From Callorhinus ursinus (taxonomy: Eukaryota > Chordata > Mammalia > Carnivora > Otariidae), in NCBI RefSeq assembly GCF_003265705.1, contig NW_020313157.1:3532191-3596190 (forward strand): a stretch of 64,000 nt of DNA, read 5' to 3'. The notes under the pieces are model-generated. The model was not told where the DNA came from and did no database searches. It saw only the letters and a list, made by a program, of their open reading frames with translations. Both the position numbers and the translations under genes were made by a program. Of the stretch, positions 1-12,300 are shown one piece after another. Each line of letters begins with the position of its first letter. Position 1 is the first letter of the stretch.

Positions 1-306
1 GGGGAAAGGAAGACACAAAAGGCCTCCAACAGCACTCAGATAAGCAAACCGAAAAGGACCAAACCAACTGCTACCAAAGGCAAAACCCTTCAAGGCCCCA
101 GGGAGAAGAAAACTCAGTCTGGCAGCCAGGCCCCGAGGACTAAAAAGCAAGGGGCACCCAAGGGGCAGAGGAGTGAACCCACTCCCCCTGAGAATGGAGA
201 GGGAAATGTGCTTGCCTCTGCTGTGCTCCAGGAGGGTGTGCAGAGCACCCAGACAGGTAACTGGGCCAGAACCACTGCCAGGATGTTTCCAGAGAGGAAA
301 CCAGAG
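1..306 (+). CDS. SLX4: SLX4 exon, N-terminal basic region, left end cut by window
   Basis: Open from base 1 in frame 1 and rich in Lys, Thr and Ser. It contains a GERKTQKAS stretch that matches the SLX4 N-terminus. I place the donor after CCAGAG at 306 because the residues after 256 (GGT AAC and on) match the length and ends of the human protein as I recall it. A second good donor (ACAG|GTAACT) lies at 256. Too few start codons are present for a simple ORF call; this is the interior of a coding exon. Confidence 0.8.
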
Positions 307-3300
307 GTGACTGTACTGATCTAAACCAGGGGTCAGAAAACTTTCTGAAAAAGGCCAGACAGCAAATTATTTTGGCTCTGCAGCCTTGGTCTCTGCAACT
401 TATCAACTCCCTAGACAATCTGTAAGCAAATGAATGGGCTGTGTTTCAACAAAACTTCATTAAGGAAAACAGGCAGCTCCCTGAGGACCATAGTTGGCCA
501 ACTCCTGTTTTAAACAGTGATTATAAAAAATATAACCCCTATGTGAATTTTCTACATGATTATGTTTGGGGCCCTGTGCCCTTTTAGAATTTCCTATTAA
601 TGTTTACATTATGTATTTGACACAAGTAACGTGAACATGAAAATAATGCTGCTTCTCTCATTTTCTTGAATTCCTTCCAGAGTGGGTAAGTTGCAGTGGT
701 GCCAGCCAGTTAGGTAAGGCTGCTCAGAAGGCAGTAGGAAGCTGCCAGATAGGTTTAGATCTCAGGAGAATCTTTAGGTCCTTCCTTTTTTCCTCCAAAC
801 ACCTTTGTTCTTTTCTTTTCCTTTGTTTGTTTGCTTGAAGCAGGTTTCCTACCCTGCTGCCTTTGGTGTACTGAACCATATGTTTAACATGCATTCTTCA
901 AGCAGAACTGAGAACCAGCCTTGCATAGGATCTTTAGGCTCCTGTGTTCTGTTTCTAAATATTTCTCACCTTCACTTCCTGATCTTAAATGGTATTTTTT
1001 ACTAGTGTGGTCAGCATGATCTCTCAATGGAATAGTGGTAAAGAATTAACTCGCAGAGACCGTTGTAAGGCTTCAGTAGTGTTACTAAAACATCATTGGT
1101 CCTTCAGGCCCCTTTGGGAGCAGTGAAAGCTATGCATGATTCCCCCGAAAACTGCCACCCCCCCACACCTGCGAAATTGGCATAAACCTGCAGGGTCTTC
1201 ATGAATCCCCACCAGAGGCCACCTGTGGACACCAAGTTAGAGGAGAACTTATGACCTAGGAAGATAAAAATGTTTGTCATTAATATTTCTTTAATAACAG
1301 CTTTATAGAAAGAATTTACATTCTGTAAAACGTACCCTTTTAAAGTGGGCAGTTTAGTGGTTTTAGTGTATTCACAGAATTGTATAATCATTACCACTGG
1401 CTAATTTTAGAACATTTTTATCACTCCAAAAATAAACCCTGTGCTCAGTAGCAGTCACTCCCTGTGCCCCCTCCTGTCACAGATATTTATGACAGGTCTA
1501 TTTATATTACCTCCAACGGTGAGGCTACCAATAATCAGTCCTCTCACACTTGAGAGTCAAACCTCAACTAGTTGGTAAGGGACCCCTTGAAACTTGGGTC
1601 TAACCTGTATCTGATGGAAGAGTCTTTGTTTCTCCAGCTAGAACAGATGCCTGTGAATGTTTCCCTCTTTGCCAGAGACTGCTCCAGACAGCAACTCCCA
1701 GCCCCCTCCTTCCTGTCTGACAGTGACAGCACCAAGTCCCTCCAAACCCCGGACGGCAGAGTTGGTCCTACAACGAATGCAGCAGTTCAAGAGAGCAGAC
1801 CCCAAGCGTTTGCAGCATGCTTCGGAAGGGAGCTCTCTGGAGGCTACACTTGAAGAAAAGGCCCCAGAGGGCCCTCCAGAGGAGATGACAGCAGGGAATG
1901 GTATGATGGGAGTTTTGTATAGTCCCATCAGGGTTAAGTTCGAACTCTGGAGAAAGGCGGGGAGGAAGGAACCCGCATTCCTTGAGTTGCTGGTGGGGGT
2001 GTGTGCTCTGCCTGGCACTGTACCTTGGCCACTTCATTGTATCTAGCCAGAGAATGAAGGGTCCCTGGGGTCATTTAGCTTGGGTCACTTAGCTTCTTTG
2101 ACAAGGTACCTCTTCCTCTTTTTATTTTGATCTTTTATTATGAAATTTTTCCCATAGAGAAAGGTAAAAAAAAAATACTATAATAAACCCCCATACCCTC
2201 AACCTGTACTTAACAATTGTTAACATTTTGCCATGTATTTTTTTATATCTCTAAATATATGATTCTTCTATACCATTCAAAAGTAAGTTCCAGACATCAT
2301 GATACTTCCCCCCACAGATCTACATGATCACGGTGCTCTTGTCACACGTAATTCCATAATATTGCCTAGTGTCCAGTTCATATTAAAATTTACCCACTTG
2401 TCCCAAGGACAGCTTTATAGCTGGTTTCTTTTTTCCTGAGCAAGGATCCACCAGAACTGTAAGTCCCACACACTGCATATGCTATAGTCCATAGTCTCTT
2501 AAAGTCTAGACTCTGGAACAGTCCCCTTGTCTTGTCCTGTTTGTTTGTTTTTCATGATTCCAACTTTCAGAAGAGTCCAGGACAACTGTCTTTCTGAATT
2601 TCCCACTTTCTAGATTTGTTTGTTTCCTCGTGGTGTTGCATAACCACTTCCTGTAGCCCCCGGAGTGCATCACAGGCGAGTAAACCAGAAGGCCGGGTGG
2701 CCCCAGGTGAAGATAGCTTGGCGCCAACAGTGTAGGTGCTGTGCAGGGCACATTGTACACCCCAGAGGCACGTCATATCCCTGGTTCTATTCTTTACCCC
2801 CTAAACGACATAAGCCCTCATCTCTAGTAAAAATATACAAAAGGGGAAGAAATAGGGCAGAAACTGTATTGACGGCCCTACGGCTAACAAGTCTATAGTC
2901 CCCTGGTAGTGCGTTTGCAGACTGCGCTCTGGGATTCTCAGGCTGCCTGCCTCTAAGGTCCACACAGGCAGTGGTGGGACATCTGCCATGGCATCAGTCC
3001 CTGAAGCACCAATGGGGTGCGTCGGAGTTTCTCAGCCAGGACACGAGCTCAGCACCTGCCCTACACGTGCCTCAACTGTTCCCATAGAGCTTCACGGGAT
3101 ACCCAGTAATGCTTAGTGCTCAGGACAGAAAAACTATTTCTTTGTTTAAAAAAAAAAAAAAAATAGGGCACCAAAATGAATTGTGATGCTTTTCTAGCTT
3201 CAGTGGAAAGAGTGCTAGGCCACAGGAATATTCAAGAACTGGGGATTTATGAAGTTCTCCAATCCCCCTGTGAGTGCTTAGGGTCTGCTCCAGCCATATC

Positions 3301-6300
3301 AGATGTGACAGAGGGCCACAGCGGTGGGCCTGGCCACTTGGGGAACCACCTCCACACTAGAGTCAGTCAGTCCATCCTTCTGTCTGCTGCTGGGAAGGAG
3401 AAGGCGTTTTAAAAAAGGGGTTTCCCTTTGACTTGGTTCTTCTAGAATGGGTGACAAAAGGTCATAGCAATAGGAAAGGCTGAGCTTTGAAGAGAAAACC
3501 TAGACTTATTGGAATAGGAGTCTTGTAAGCCTGGAACGCCTGAGGTAGACGACTTTAGCAGAAATGAGTAAAATGCAAGGCACATTCTCTAGGACCTTGC
3601 TACTCAAACAGTGGTCCTGAACCAGCAGTGTGTCCTGCCCCGGGAGTTGTCCCAAATGGGGAATCTCAGGAAGCTCCATCTAGACCACTGGGATGCGAAC
3701 CTGCATTTTAACAAGCTTCCCGGGGGTTCCTATGCATATTACAGTCAGAGAAGTATGCCCCGGGAGCCCTGTTAGTGCCCAGCTCACTGGGCAGTACTGG
3801 CAGGGGGCAGAGCGGTGCTGGGTCTGCGCTCTCCACGTTCCCTCTGCTGTCTGCGCTGTGAGCCCTGACAGGAGGTGCAGAGGTCTGAGGGTGCGCTCCT
3901 CATGGAGACCGTGCCTCCTCACAGGGTCTGGGCCCGGGCTTCCTGCCACAGAGAGCGACGCTGCAGTGGCCTTGGCTCTGCAGCAGGAGTTTGGGCAGCA
4001 GCGAGCACCCACACACGAGGCTAACCTGGAGGAGACGGGGTTCTTCTGTCAGATCTGTCACAAGAACCTCTCAGCCATGAACGTGACACGAAGGGAGCAG
4101 CACGTGAACCGGTAGGAGCAGCTTGACTCTCGCTTCTCTGGGGTCACCTCTGCCATGGGTGTGACAGACCCAGGGGAATCTGTGGTGGGAATCCTGACTG
4201 TGACCATAGCACCTCAGTGTTGGTGTCAGCCTGTCCTTACTGGTTCTTTAAACGGCTTTATTGAGAGATAATTCCCATATTATACAATTCATCTTAAAGT
4301 TAACAATTCAATGGCTTTTAATTACTACAGTCACAGAACTGTGCAGCCATTACCACAGTCGATTTTAGAATATTTTTGTTACCCCCAATAAAACCCTGTC
4401 CCCGTTAGTGCTCACTCCCCATTCCCCCTCTGCCAGCCCCTGGCAACCTCTGTGGATTTGTCTGCTCGAGACATAAGTGGAATCACACAGACGTAGCCTT
4501 TGGTGTTTGGCTTCCTATCCTCAGCGTAGTGTTTTCAAGGTTCATCCAGGTTGGAGCACGGATCAGAATTTCGTTCCTTTTTATGGCTGAAAAATACCAT
4601 CTTGTGGGTAGACCACATCTTGTTCATCCATTGATGGCTGTGGACTGCTTCTGCCTGTTGGATGTTGTGAATAGAGCTGCTATGACCTGTGTTTCTCCTA
4701 CTAGTTCGAGTACCTGCTCTCACTTCCTTGTGGTACAGACTCAGGAGTGGGATTGCCACTGTCTGACGTGTTCTTGCTCTCTTTAGCCACCTTCACTAGC
4801 AGAACCAAAATTTAGGGTTTGGAGGCTGGCTGCAGGCTGTGTGGAGGAGTTGGCTTTGGGAGAACAGGCTGGGCCCACAGCCTGTCCTTGCTGACATGGA
4901 CGCATGTTACCAATGGAGAGGGTTCTCATGTGTTTACTCTCTTCCTCCAGGTGCTTGGATGAGGCTGAAAAGGCACTGACACCCACCACACCTCGGATCC
5001 CCGAATGCCCAATTTGTGGCAAGCCCTTTCTCAGCCCAAAGAGCAGAATCAGCCACCTGAAACAGTGTGCAGTGAAGATGGATGTTGGCCCCCAGCTCCT
5101 GCTCCAGGCTGTGCGGCTGCAGACAGCTCAGCCTGACGGGGCCTGTGGCACACTGGCATCGAGGTGAGTCAAATGGAAAGGAGGAAAATCAGAGAAATAC
5201 TCTGATTTTTTCTTTTTAAAGCCTTTTGTAGCTTTAGAGAACAGTAGAGCGCTAGAACCCTCCTTGATTCTGGAAATGAAACATTTGAGGAGGAAATCAG
5301 GCAGTCTCCACTGGGACTGAGGAAGAGAAAGATTCTGTACCTTCAAAGGCTTTGAAATGGTCCGTGTGGGCATGCCTGCAGAAAGGACTGGTTGGACTGG
5401 TTTCCTGAGGTCCTTCCTGAGATTTTTCCATTCTCGCGGTCCTGGTCCTACCAGTGTCCTGTGGAGCAGCGAGGAATCTGCTAACGCACTTTACCGTGTC
5501 CATTCATCCATTCCGGTGTGGCGTGCCGTGGCTTCCGTCTGTGCGGCCCGAGTCTCCTACTGTCCACGGAAGAGGACTCTGCACAGTTCACAGAGTTGGC
5601 AAGAAAGAACCACAGGCTTTTTTTTTTTTTTAACATGCATGAATTAAATGCTTAGGTGTTGCAGTAGGAGGCCTCGCTCCTAGCTGGGAACAAGCCCTAG
5701 GACTGCAAATCACAGGCACACAAGCAGCTCCACTCCCCTCATACTGCCCCTGGCTCTGTGGATGCCACATTACAGGGAACAAACTAGTGCAGGTCCTGGA
5801 CTTCTGTAGGTTTGGGCCTTCTCTCCTTTGACAGCTCTCAAGAGCAAAGGGAAGGCCAAGGGTGGTGGCTCTGTTTGTCCTGGCCACTGCCTTGCACACA
5901 GGCTATGGGCATCTGAGCCGGGCCCATGTCTCCGGAGACTGGAGTGGGCAGAGCTGGATTCTTGGCTGGTGAGCCTGTCTATATCATAGCACATCAACAC
6001 TAGCATCTCAGAATTGGAAGCCTTAAGGCCCTAGCATAGACATTATCTAAGCCATTGCTTGCCTTTTGCCAGGACTGGATAGGAACCAGCTACTCAGAGG
6101 AACTATATCTGCTTTTTCAATACCTGAGAAGAGAAACGAGATATGTGTGGGTCCTAGAAGGTTGATGAAGTAGAAAACTCTAGCAAATGGCCACCCTTAC
6201 CTAGGCTTCGAGCCTCCTCTCTGCCTGAAGGCCAAGCCTGGGGTGTGTGGAACTCTGGGGTAGTCAGATGTTGGGACGGCTCCTTGCCTTCTGGGAGGCT

Positions 6301-9300
6301 GTAGTTATCGTGTGGGGTTCCCGGAAAGTTGAACTCAATTAGGCCTTGCTTAGATCTTCCAAATTGATACCTGAGATTCTTGAGCCATCCCGGGCCCAGG
6401 GGACAGCATGAGCTTCAGCAAAGGGCGCTTTCTGGGGCACCCCCACAGCTGGGTTTGAGCTCCCAGTTTTTCTCTCACTTTGCCTTCCTATTTCTTGCTC
6501 AGCTTGTTGGGGTTCACCAGGCAATCTAGGTTCTCCAGCTGGAAAATCCTTTAAGCAAATCTCCTCCAAGCCAAATGCTGCTGTACACTGACTTCCAGGC
6601 TAGCTGACCATGCTGGTGGTCGAACCTGGGAGGCCTTTCCTTCGGGCCTTGGGCAGAGGAAATGCCCACAGGCCCCTGCGGGAGGGGAAGGGATCCTGTC
6701 ATGGCCAACGTGGCCAGGACTGCCTGAGGGGCATCTGAAGTATCAATGGGCAGAAGTTGGTGGAATCCAGGAAGCTGACTCAGAGCCATTGAGTGCTGGC
6801 TCCTCTGGAAGGGTTTGGCCACAGCTAGGGTATGCAGGGACCACTCATAGCTAACCACTCACACCTGCCAACAGCTAGCTCAGCAGGGTAGCATCACGTA
6901 GAAGGACCCAGACCCTCCCCTCTCTGGACGGCCCGGCACTTGGCCCAGGATGGTGTGAGCTTACACAAGTCAGTAGGATAAGCACAGTGAACGCCCAAAG
7001 CAGTCGATGTCTCTAATGGGTAAACATTTATCCCTTTGCTCTCCCACCTTAGAGGAGAAGGGGTCCAGGCCTCTCTGGTCCAGCGGGAACGCCCTCAGAA
7101 CAGGAAGTGCTCACACCTCTGGCCTCGCTAACTTTTCTGTTTGGCTGCCTTTTAAGCTTCAGCAGTCATGTTGGAGGTCTGAAGCGGAAGGGAGCCACCA
7201 ACAGGAAGGAGCTGCAGAAGAAGCAGAAGGTCAATGAGCCCGAGGACCTGCTGGTGGCCATGGCTCTGTCCCGGTCCGAGATGGAGCGGGAGGCCGTGCC
7301 CACGGTGCTCAGACTAGAAAGCACTTTCCCTGAGAGGATAAGACTGGGGGCAGGTAGGTGTGGCCCCTGGCTGGCAGTGCCTCGCCGTACCGCTGCTGGC
7401 CGAAGGTGACCACGGCTGGGCCTCAGGGTGTGTGGCAGCTCTGTCACTGACCCTGTGTTTCTGTTTACGTTCAGAAAAGAAGAGTCGTAAGAGGAAAGCA
7501 CCTTTATGCCCTCCGCCGTTGTTAGTCCAGGACCCGGAGACCACACAGAGGCAGACAGAGGACCGAGTGGCCCAGCTCTTCGCAGAGGAGATGGAGCTGT
7601 CCAGCACACCGCCACTTCCTGCGAGCAGGATGGTAAAGGAAGAGCTGGAAAAGGCCAGCCGGCAACTGAAGCAGAACTTTCTGTGGGAGGGCAGCGCCCT
7701 GACTGGGGCCTGGGCTCTGGAAGCCTTCTACACCGCAAGCCTGGTCCCTCCCATGGTGCCCCAGCCGCCCGCCAAGGTGGGTCCTCCCTTCTAGGCATGC
7801 GGGGGCTCTGGGCGGAGGCGGCAGTCAAGACGGCCCTCGGCATCAACAGAAAGTCTGAAAAGGAAGAAAGGGCAGGAAGTCAGGCATGCCGGCTGTAGCG
7901 TGTTTCTCTGTACAGCAACTGATCGGGCTCTCCTGGGAAGAACAGGGAGGCCCACTGGTTCCCAAATGTATCCTGTTCCTGGAGGGTTTGTTTGAAATGC
8001 AGTCTGGGGCCCCACCCCCAGGGGGCTGGTATAATCTGAGTGTGTTGGGGCCCAGGAACCAGACAAGCTGCTGTAGGAGGGCCTGGAGTCACTAAATGCT
8101 TGAGGCCATTTAGATAACATTAGGGGAACAGACCCCTCAGGGACCTTTCTGCTGATGTAGACACAATAGGCATGGCCTTCACCGTGACAGAGAAGCCTGC
8201 TGATGGTAATGGGAGAAAGCTTCCCAGGGTTGCTCTGGGCTGTGGCTGACACTCTCAGGGGCCCTCTGTGTGGTGGCTGCTGCAGTGGCCACACGGTCAC
8301 GTGGCTTCCTGACTTCTTTCAGGGTCTTACCCAGGAGCCCACGCTGCCGCCAGTGCTGCCTGACGAGCCAGAGCTGGGTGTGCGAACGCCACCTGCTCTT
8401 CCCGGTGCCCCGCCTGCAGGCTATGGCCCCGGGAACCCCTCACCCTCCGCCAGCCAGAGAGAGCATCAGGCCCTGCAGGACCTTGTGGACCTGGCGGGAG
8501 AGGGGCTGAGTGCCACCCCATGGCCCTGCAGTGGGGGCCTGGCCAGCTCAGGAGGGGCCGCAGGTGAGACCCTGGATGGGACACCTGGATGGGACACCTG
8601 GGCCAGCCCCGCCCCCCCGGCCCCCCTTCCCTGTGGTGGTGGCCGTGACCAGCTAGTCCCTGGGGCCTGGGGACAGCCGCTCAGATCCAAGGCGCCTTGG
8701 CTTGTCCCCGTATGATGGGGAGAACACAGTTTCTGTAAGTGCTTTCCTTTTTTTCCTCCAAGATGGATGTCATACAGGTGAGTCCGTCACAATCTCCTCC
8801 AACTTTAACCAAGGACAAAACCCTTGCCCAGAGCCAGTGATTATGCAGACTCTCTGTTTTTACCACCTGTGTACCTCTGGGGAGCGGGGAAAAACTCAGT
8901 GGGTGGTTCACTCGCAGTGAAGAAGCCCTCGGGTAAAGAGCATCTCCAGGGCGCTGTAGGGTTGGCTGACAGACACTTGATGCTCTTTCTTGGAGACTGA
9001 CGTTGCCGGGAGGTGATGTTCTTTTCTGTGGATCCTTCTCTCAGGGATGGATGTGTCACCCACTGGCCTTCGACCTACTGGGTTTGTCCTGCCACCTAAG
9101 GAAAAGCCCCTGGAGAGGGATAGCCAGGCTTCGGTAAGCACCGGGGCTCCTTGCTGTGGGCTGTGCAGCCTGGCCCTGCTCCCTGCTCTGTGGTCCTGGC
9201 CACCGGAGTTCGTCCTCTGCTCCGCACGGTCAGCTCCCAGCTGGCCTCCAGAGCCTCGCACGAGTCCGCTGGCCCCCTCGACAGCCTCTGAGCTAAGGCA

Positions 9301-12300
9301 GCAAGAGCCCCTCTAGGGCTCTGCCATGAGGCTTTTGTCCCTTCTGTCCTTGAACTCTAGGGCACCTCAGTAGCCCAGCCCCAGGAGCCTGCTTTGTCCT
9401 GAGAGCCCATAGGGATCCCCATTGCTCTGTGAGGTGGCCTCATGCCCCAAAGTTTCATTCATTCGTTCAGGACCAGCTGTGCACCTCTGACGTGCAGGAC
9501 CTGGCTGGTCTCCAAGTAAGGGTTCACGTTCCGTGTCAGTGACGCTGGGTTGGAAGTTGGGTTTTCCTCAGAGTGGATGTCAGCCTGTTAGTATATCGGT
9601 ATCAGCCAAACACTTCACCCCAAGTTCTGCTGGATGACCACAGCGCGTAGTCAGAGAAGGACCGAGACTCTTCTCAGCCGGGTACCCGAACGGCGTGGGC
9701 TCGGGGTCCCTGCCTATCACAGCAGGGCCACACACGGTGCTTGTGAAGCGCTCAGCCCGGCTGTAGCTTCATCGCGGCCATCGTGCCTCCCCTTGCTTGC
9801 CACCCACCCCCCCCCCACTGCCCCGTGTTAGGCCAGGGGACTCGGTGTAATAGAGAATTTGAGAAAGAAGCTAGCACCCCTGAAGTTGGGGAACTTGCTG
9901 TGAGACCCATGTGCTCCCCTCCTTCCAGCTCACCCTCAGTTTGCTGCTGGCTGACTTCAGAGCCATGGTTAATAACCCACACCTGAGTGACGTCCAGCTG
10001 CAGACGGACAGCGGGGACGTGCTTTACGCCCACAAGTTCGTGCTTTATGCCCGATGCCCCCTTCTCATGCAATATGTGAGTACGGCCCCCGCACCTCCTC
10101 CCTCCCGCTGCAAGCGCTTTCCCACACTCCCCTCTGGCCTCCTGCCCCCTTCGCTCCCCTCCACGCCCCCCACACATGCACCCGCCTCCCTGTCAGTGTA
10201 CCTGCCTCAGTCCGGACACGTTTGAGGTTAGGAAGTGCTGTGAGGAGATGAGCTGAGGATTGGGGAACATCAGATTTCTTGACCAGTTGAATAAAAATCC
10301 ATTTTCCCTAGAACTTTCCCTTTTCCTCTATTTCTGTAATTATGAAGTCCTAATCGACCTGCTGACAGACATTTCTATGCTGACCTGTGCCAACATGCAT
10401 CGGAATGAATGTTGTGCTGCGGGAATCCGGGAAACTGCTGCTGGTCTCTCCCAGAAAGTTCTCGTGCCTCTGATGTGTCTGTCAAAAGGGAACCAGCTGG
10501 GTGCTTGAACCTCTACAGTCCGATTTTGCCAAGAGAGAAGTTGTAGGGCCTGACTGCAGAGTTCCTGACCAGCAGCCTGGCATGACGCTGGCCAGTGCTG
10601 GTGCCAGGGAAGGACTGCGTGGAGGCATGGGTCACACGGAGCCCCCCGGGCCCTCTGTGTGGTGTCGCATCACATCTGTGAGGTTGTAAACCTTCTGTAC
10701 TTTACTTCATTCTCAGGTGAACAGTGAGGGCTTCTTCGCCGTGGAGGATGGCGATCTGCGGAGCCAGCGTGTGCTGCTGAGTGACGTGAGCACCGAGGCT
10801 GCCCGGGCGCTCCTGCACTACCTGTACACCGCGGACCCCGGTGTGCCCCCCCGGCTGGCCCCCGGCCTGAGCGCTCTGGCCCACAGGTCTGATGGCTCTT
10901 TCCATTGACCTGCTAGCATGTGACATTAACGACGAGCACGAGCAGGTTGACGGCTCGCAGGAGGCTCAGGGCTGAGTCCTTCCTGTACCTATTAACCCCG
11001 GGTTTATGCTCAGTGGTGACTTTGCACAGGACATAGTGACTGGCAGTCTGGCCAGAATGGACACTGGCAGGAGAGCCCAGTGCTGGCTGAGGATGGCCTC
11101 TGCCGGGTCATGTGGCTCTTAGCTCCGTGGGTGTGATGAGGGGGTGGTCCTCAGCCTCAGCTGCCCCCAGGTGCTACCACTCCTTGGTCATTCAGCTACA
11201 GAAGCTGAATGGTGGCTGTTCTTTCTCAGGTCCCAGGAAACAGGAGTGTCAACAGGAGTGTAATGCCTAGTGTAACTCCCATGGGTTTGCACGCATGTTC
11301 TATCTCCTGACAGGGCTGAGGGCCCCTGGGATAAAACTGTGTTCGCCCAAGGCCCTGTTATCCCTCAGGTGCACTCCTGGGAAGGGATCAGCTCGGCCTC
11401 TGGGGTCCTGAGGTAGCCTTCAGACCAGGGAGCCCTCACGGAGGCGGCAGGCTGGTGTACCCCTTGGCCCAGGCTGACGGGGACAGGTTTGGTCTTTGGG
11501 GTTTGCTTCAGGTGCCTCTCAGGGCAGCACCCTCTCCAGCTTTGCAGCACCACTGATTCCTGTCATCTTCAGCTCAGCCCGATGCACCCCTTTGTGTTTG
11601 GGCAGTAGAGTTAGTGAACCCTGCCCTAAAGGTCCACGAGTCTCTCCTTGAGCTCAACAGCCTGGGGTGTTGCTGGCTGGGAGCATGGGCACCATCGCTG
11701 CAAGAGAGCAAGGGAAGGGCCAGGACCGAGCACGGTTGTCCTCCCTGCCAGGACTTGCGCTCCAATCCTTGCCTGTGCTGGGGCGCCTGGCTACCACCTC
11801 TGCAGGGCAGTGATGCGTGGCATTTCCTGTTGCAGGTTTGGTGTTAGTGAGCTTGTTCTTCTGTGCGAACAAGCCCCTGACATGAGCGATTCAGAGGACA
11901 GACCGTGGAAGGAGAAGGAAGATGAGGAATGTGAAAGCCGCGCGGAGAACTTCCAAGAACTCTTGAGGTCCATGTGGATAGATGAAGAGGAAGAAGCGGA
12001 GGCTTTGTTGAAATCTGAGAGCCATGAAGAAGACAGAGAAAAAGTGAATGAAGCAGAAATGGAAGAAATTTATGAATTTGCAGCCACTCAGCGAAAGTTG
12101 CTCCGGGGGGAAGGAGCTACAGAGATCAAGGAAGAAACTGACCAGTTCGGGGATGATGGTCCAGCATCTGCGCAAATCTTAGCGAGTGGCCAAGTTAGTC
12201 AACAGCCAGAAAATGCAGAACAGATGGAATCACCTGGTGAGGGAAAAGAAGAGGCCCCAGCCACATGGAAAAGCGTGAGACAGTCCACGCCCCTGCCACT

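Noticed and set aside
7166..7846. 226-codon minus-strand frame across two SLX4 exons and an intron
   Set aside because: Runs through confirmed splice sites of SLX4 on the other strand, so it is a by-product of GC-rich composition.
11648..11835. In-frame N-terminal extension of the giant SLX4 exon
   Set aside because: A consensus acceptor at 11835 and the BTB continuation FGVSEL show that the upstream open stretch is intron.
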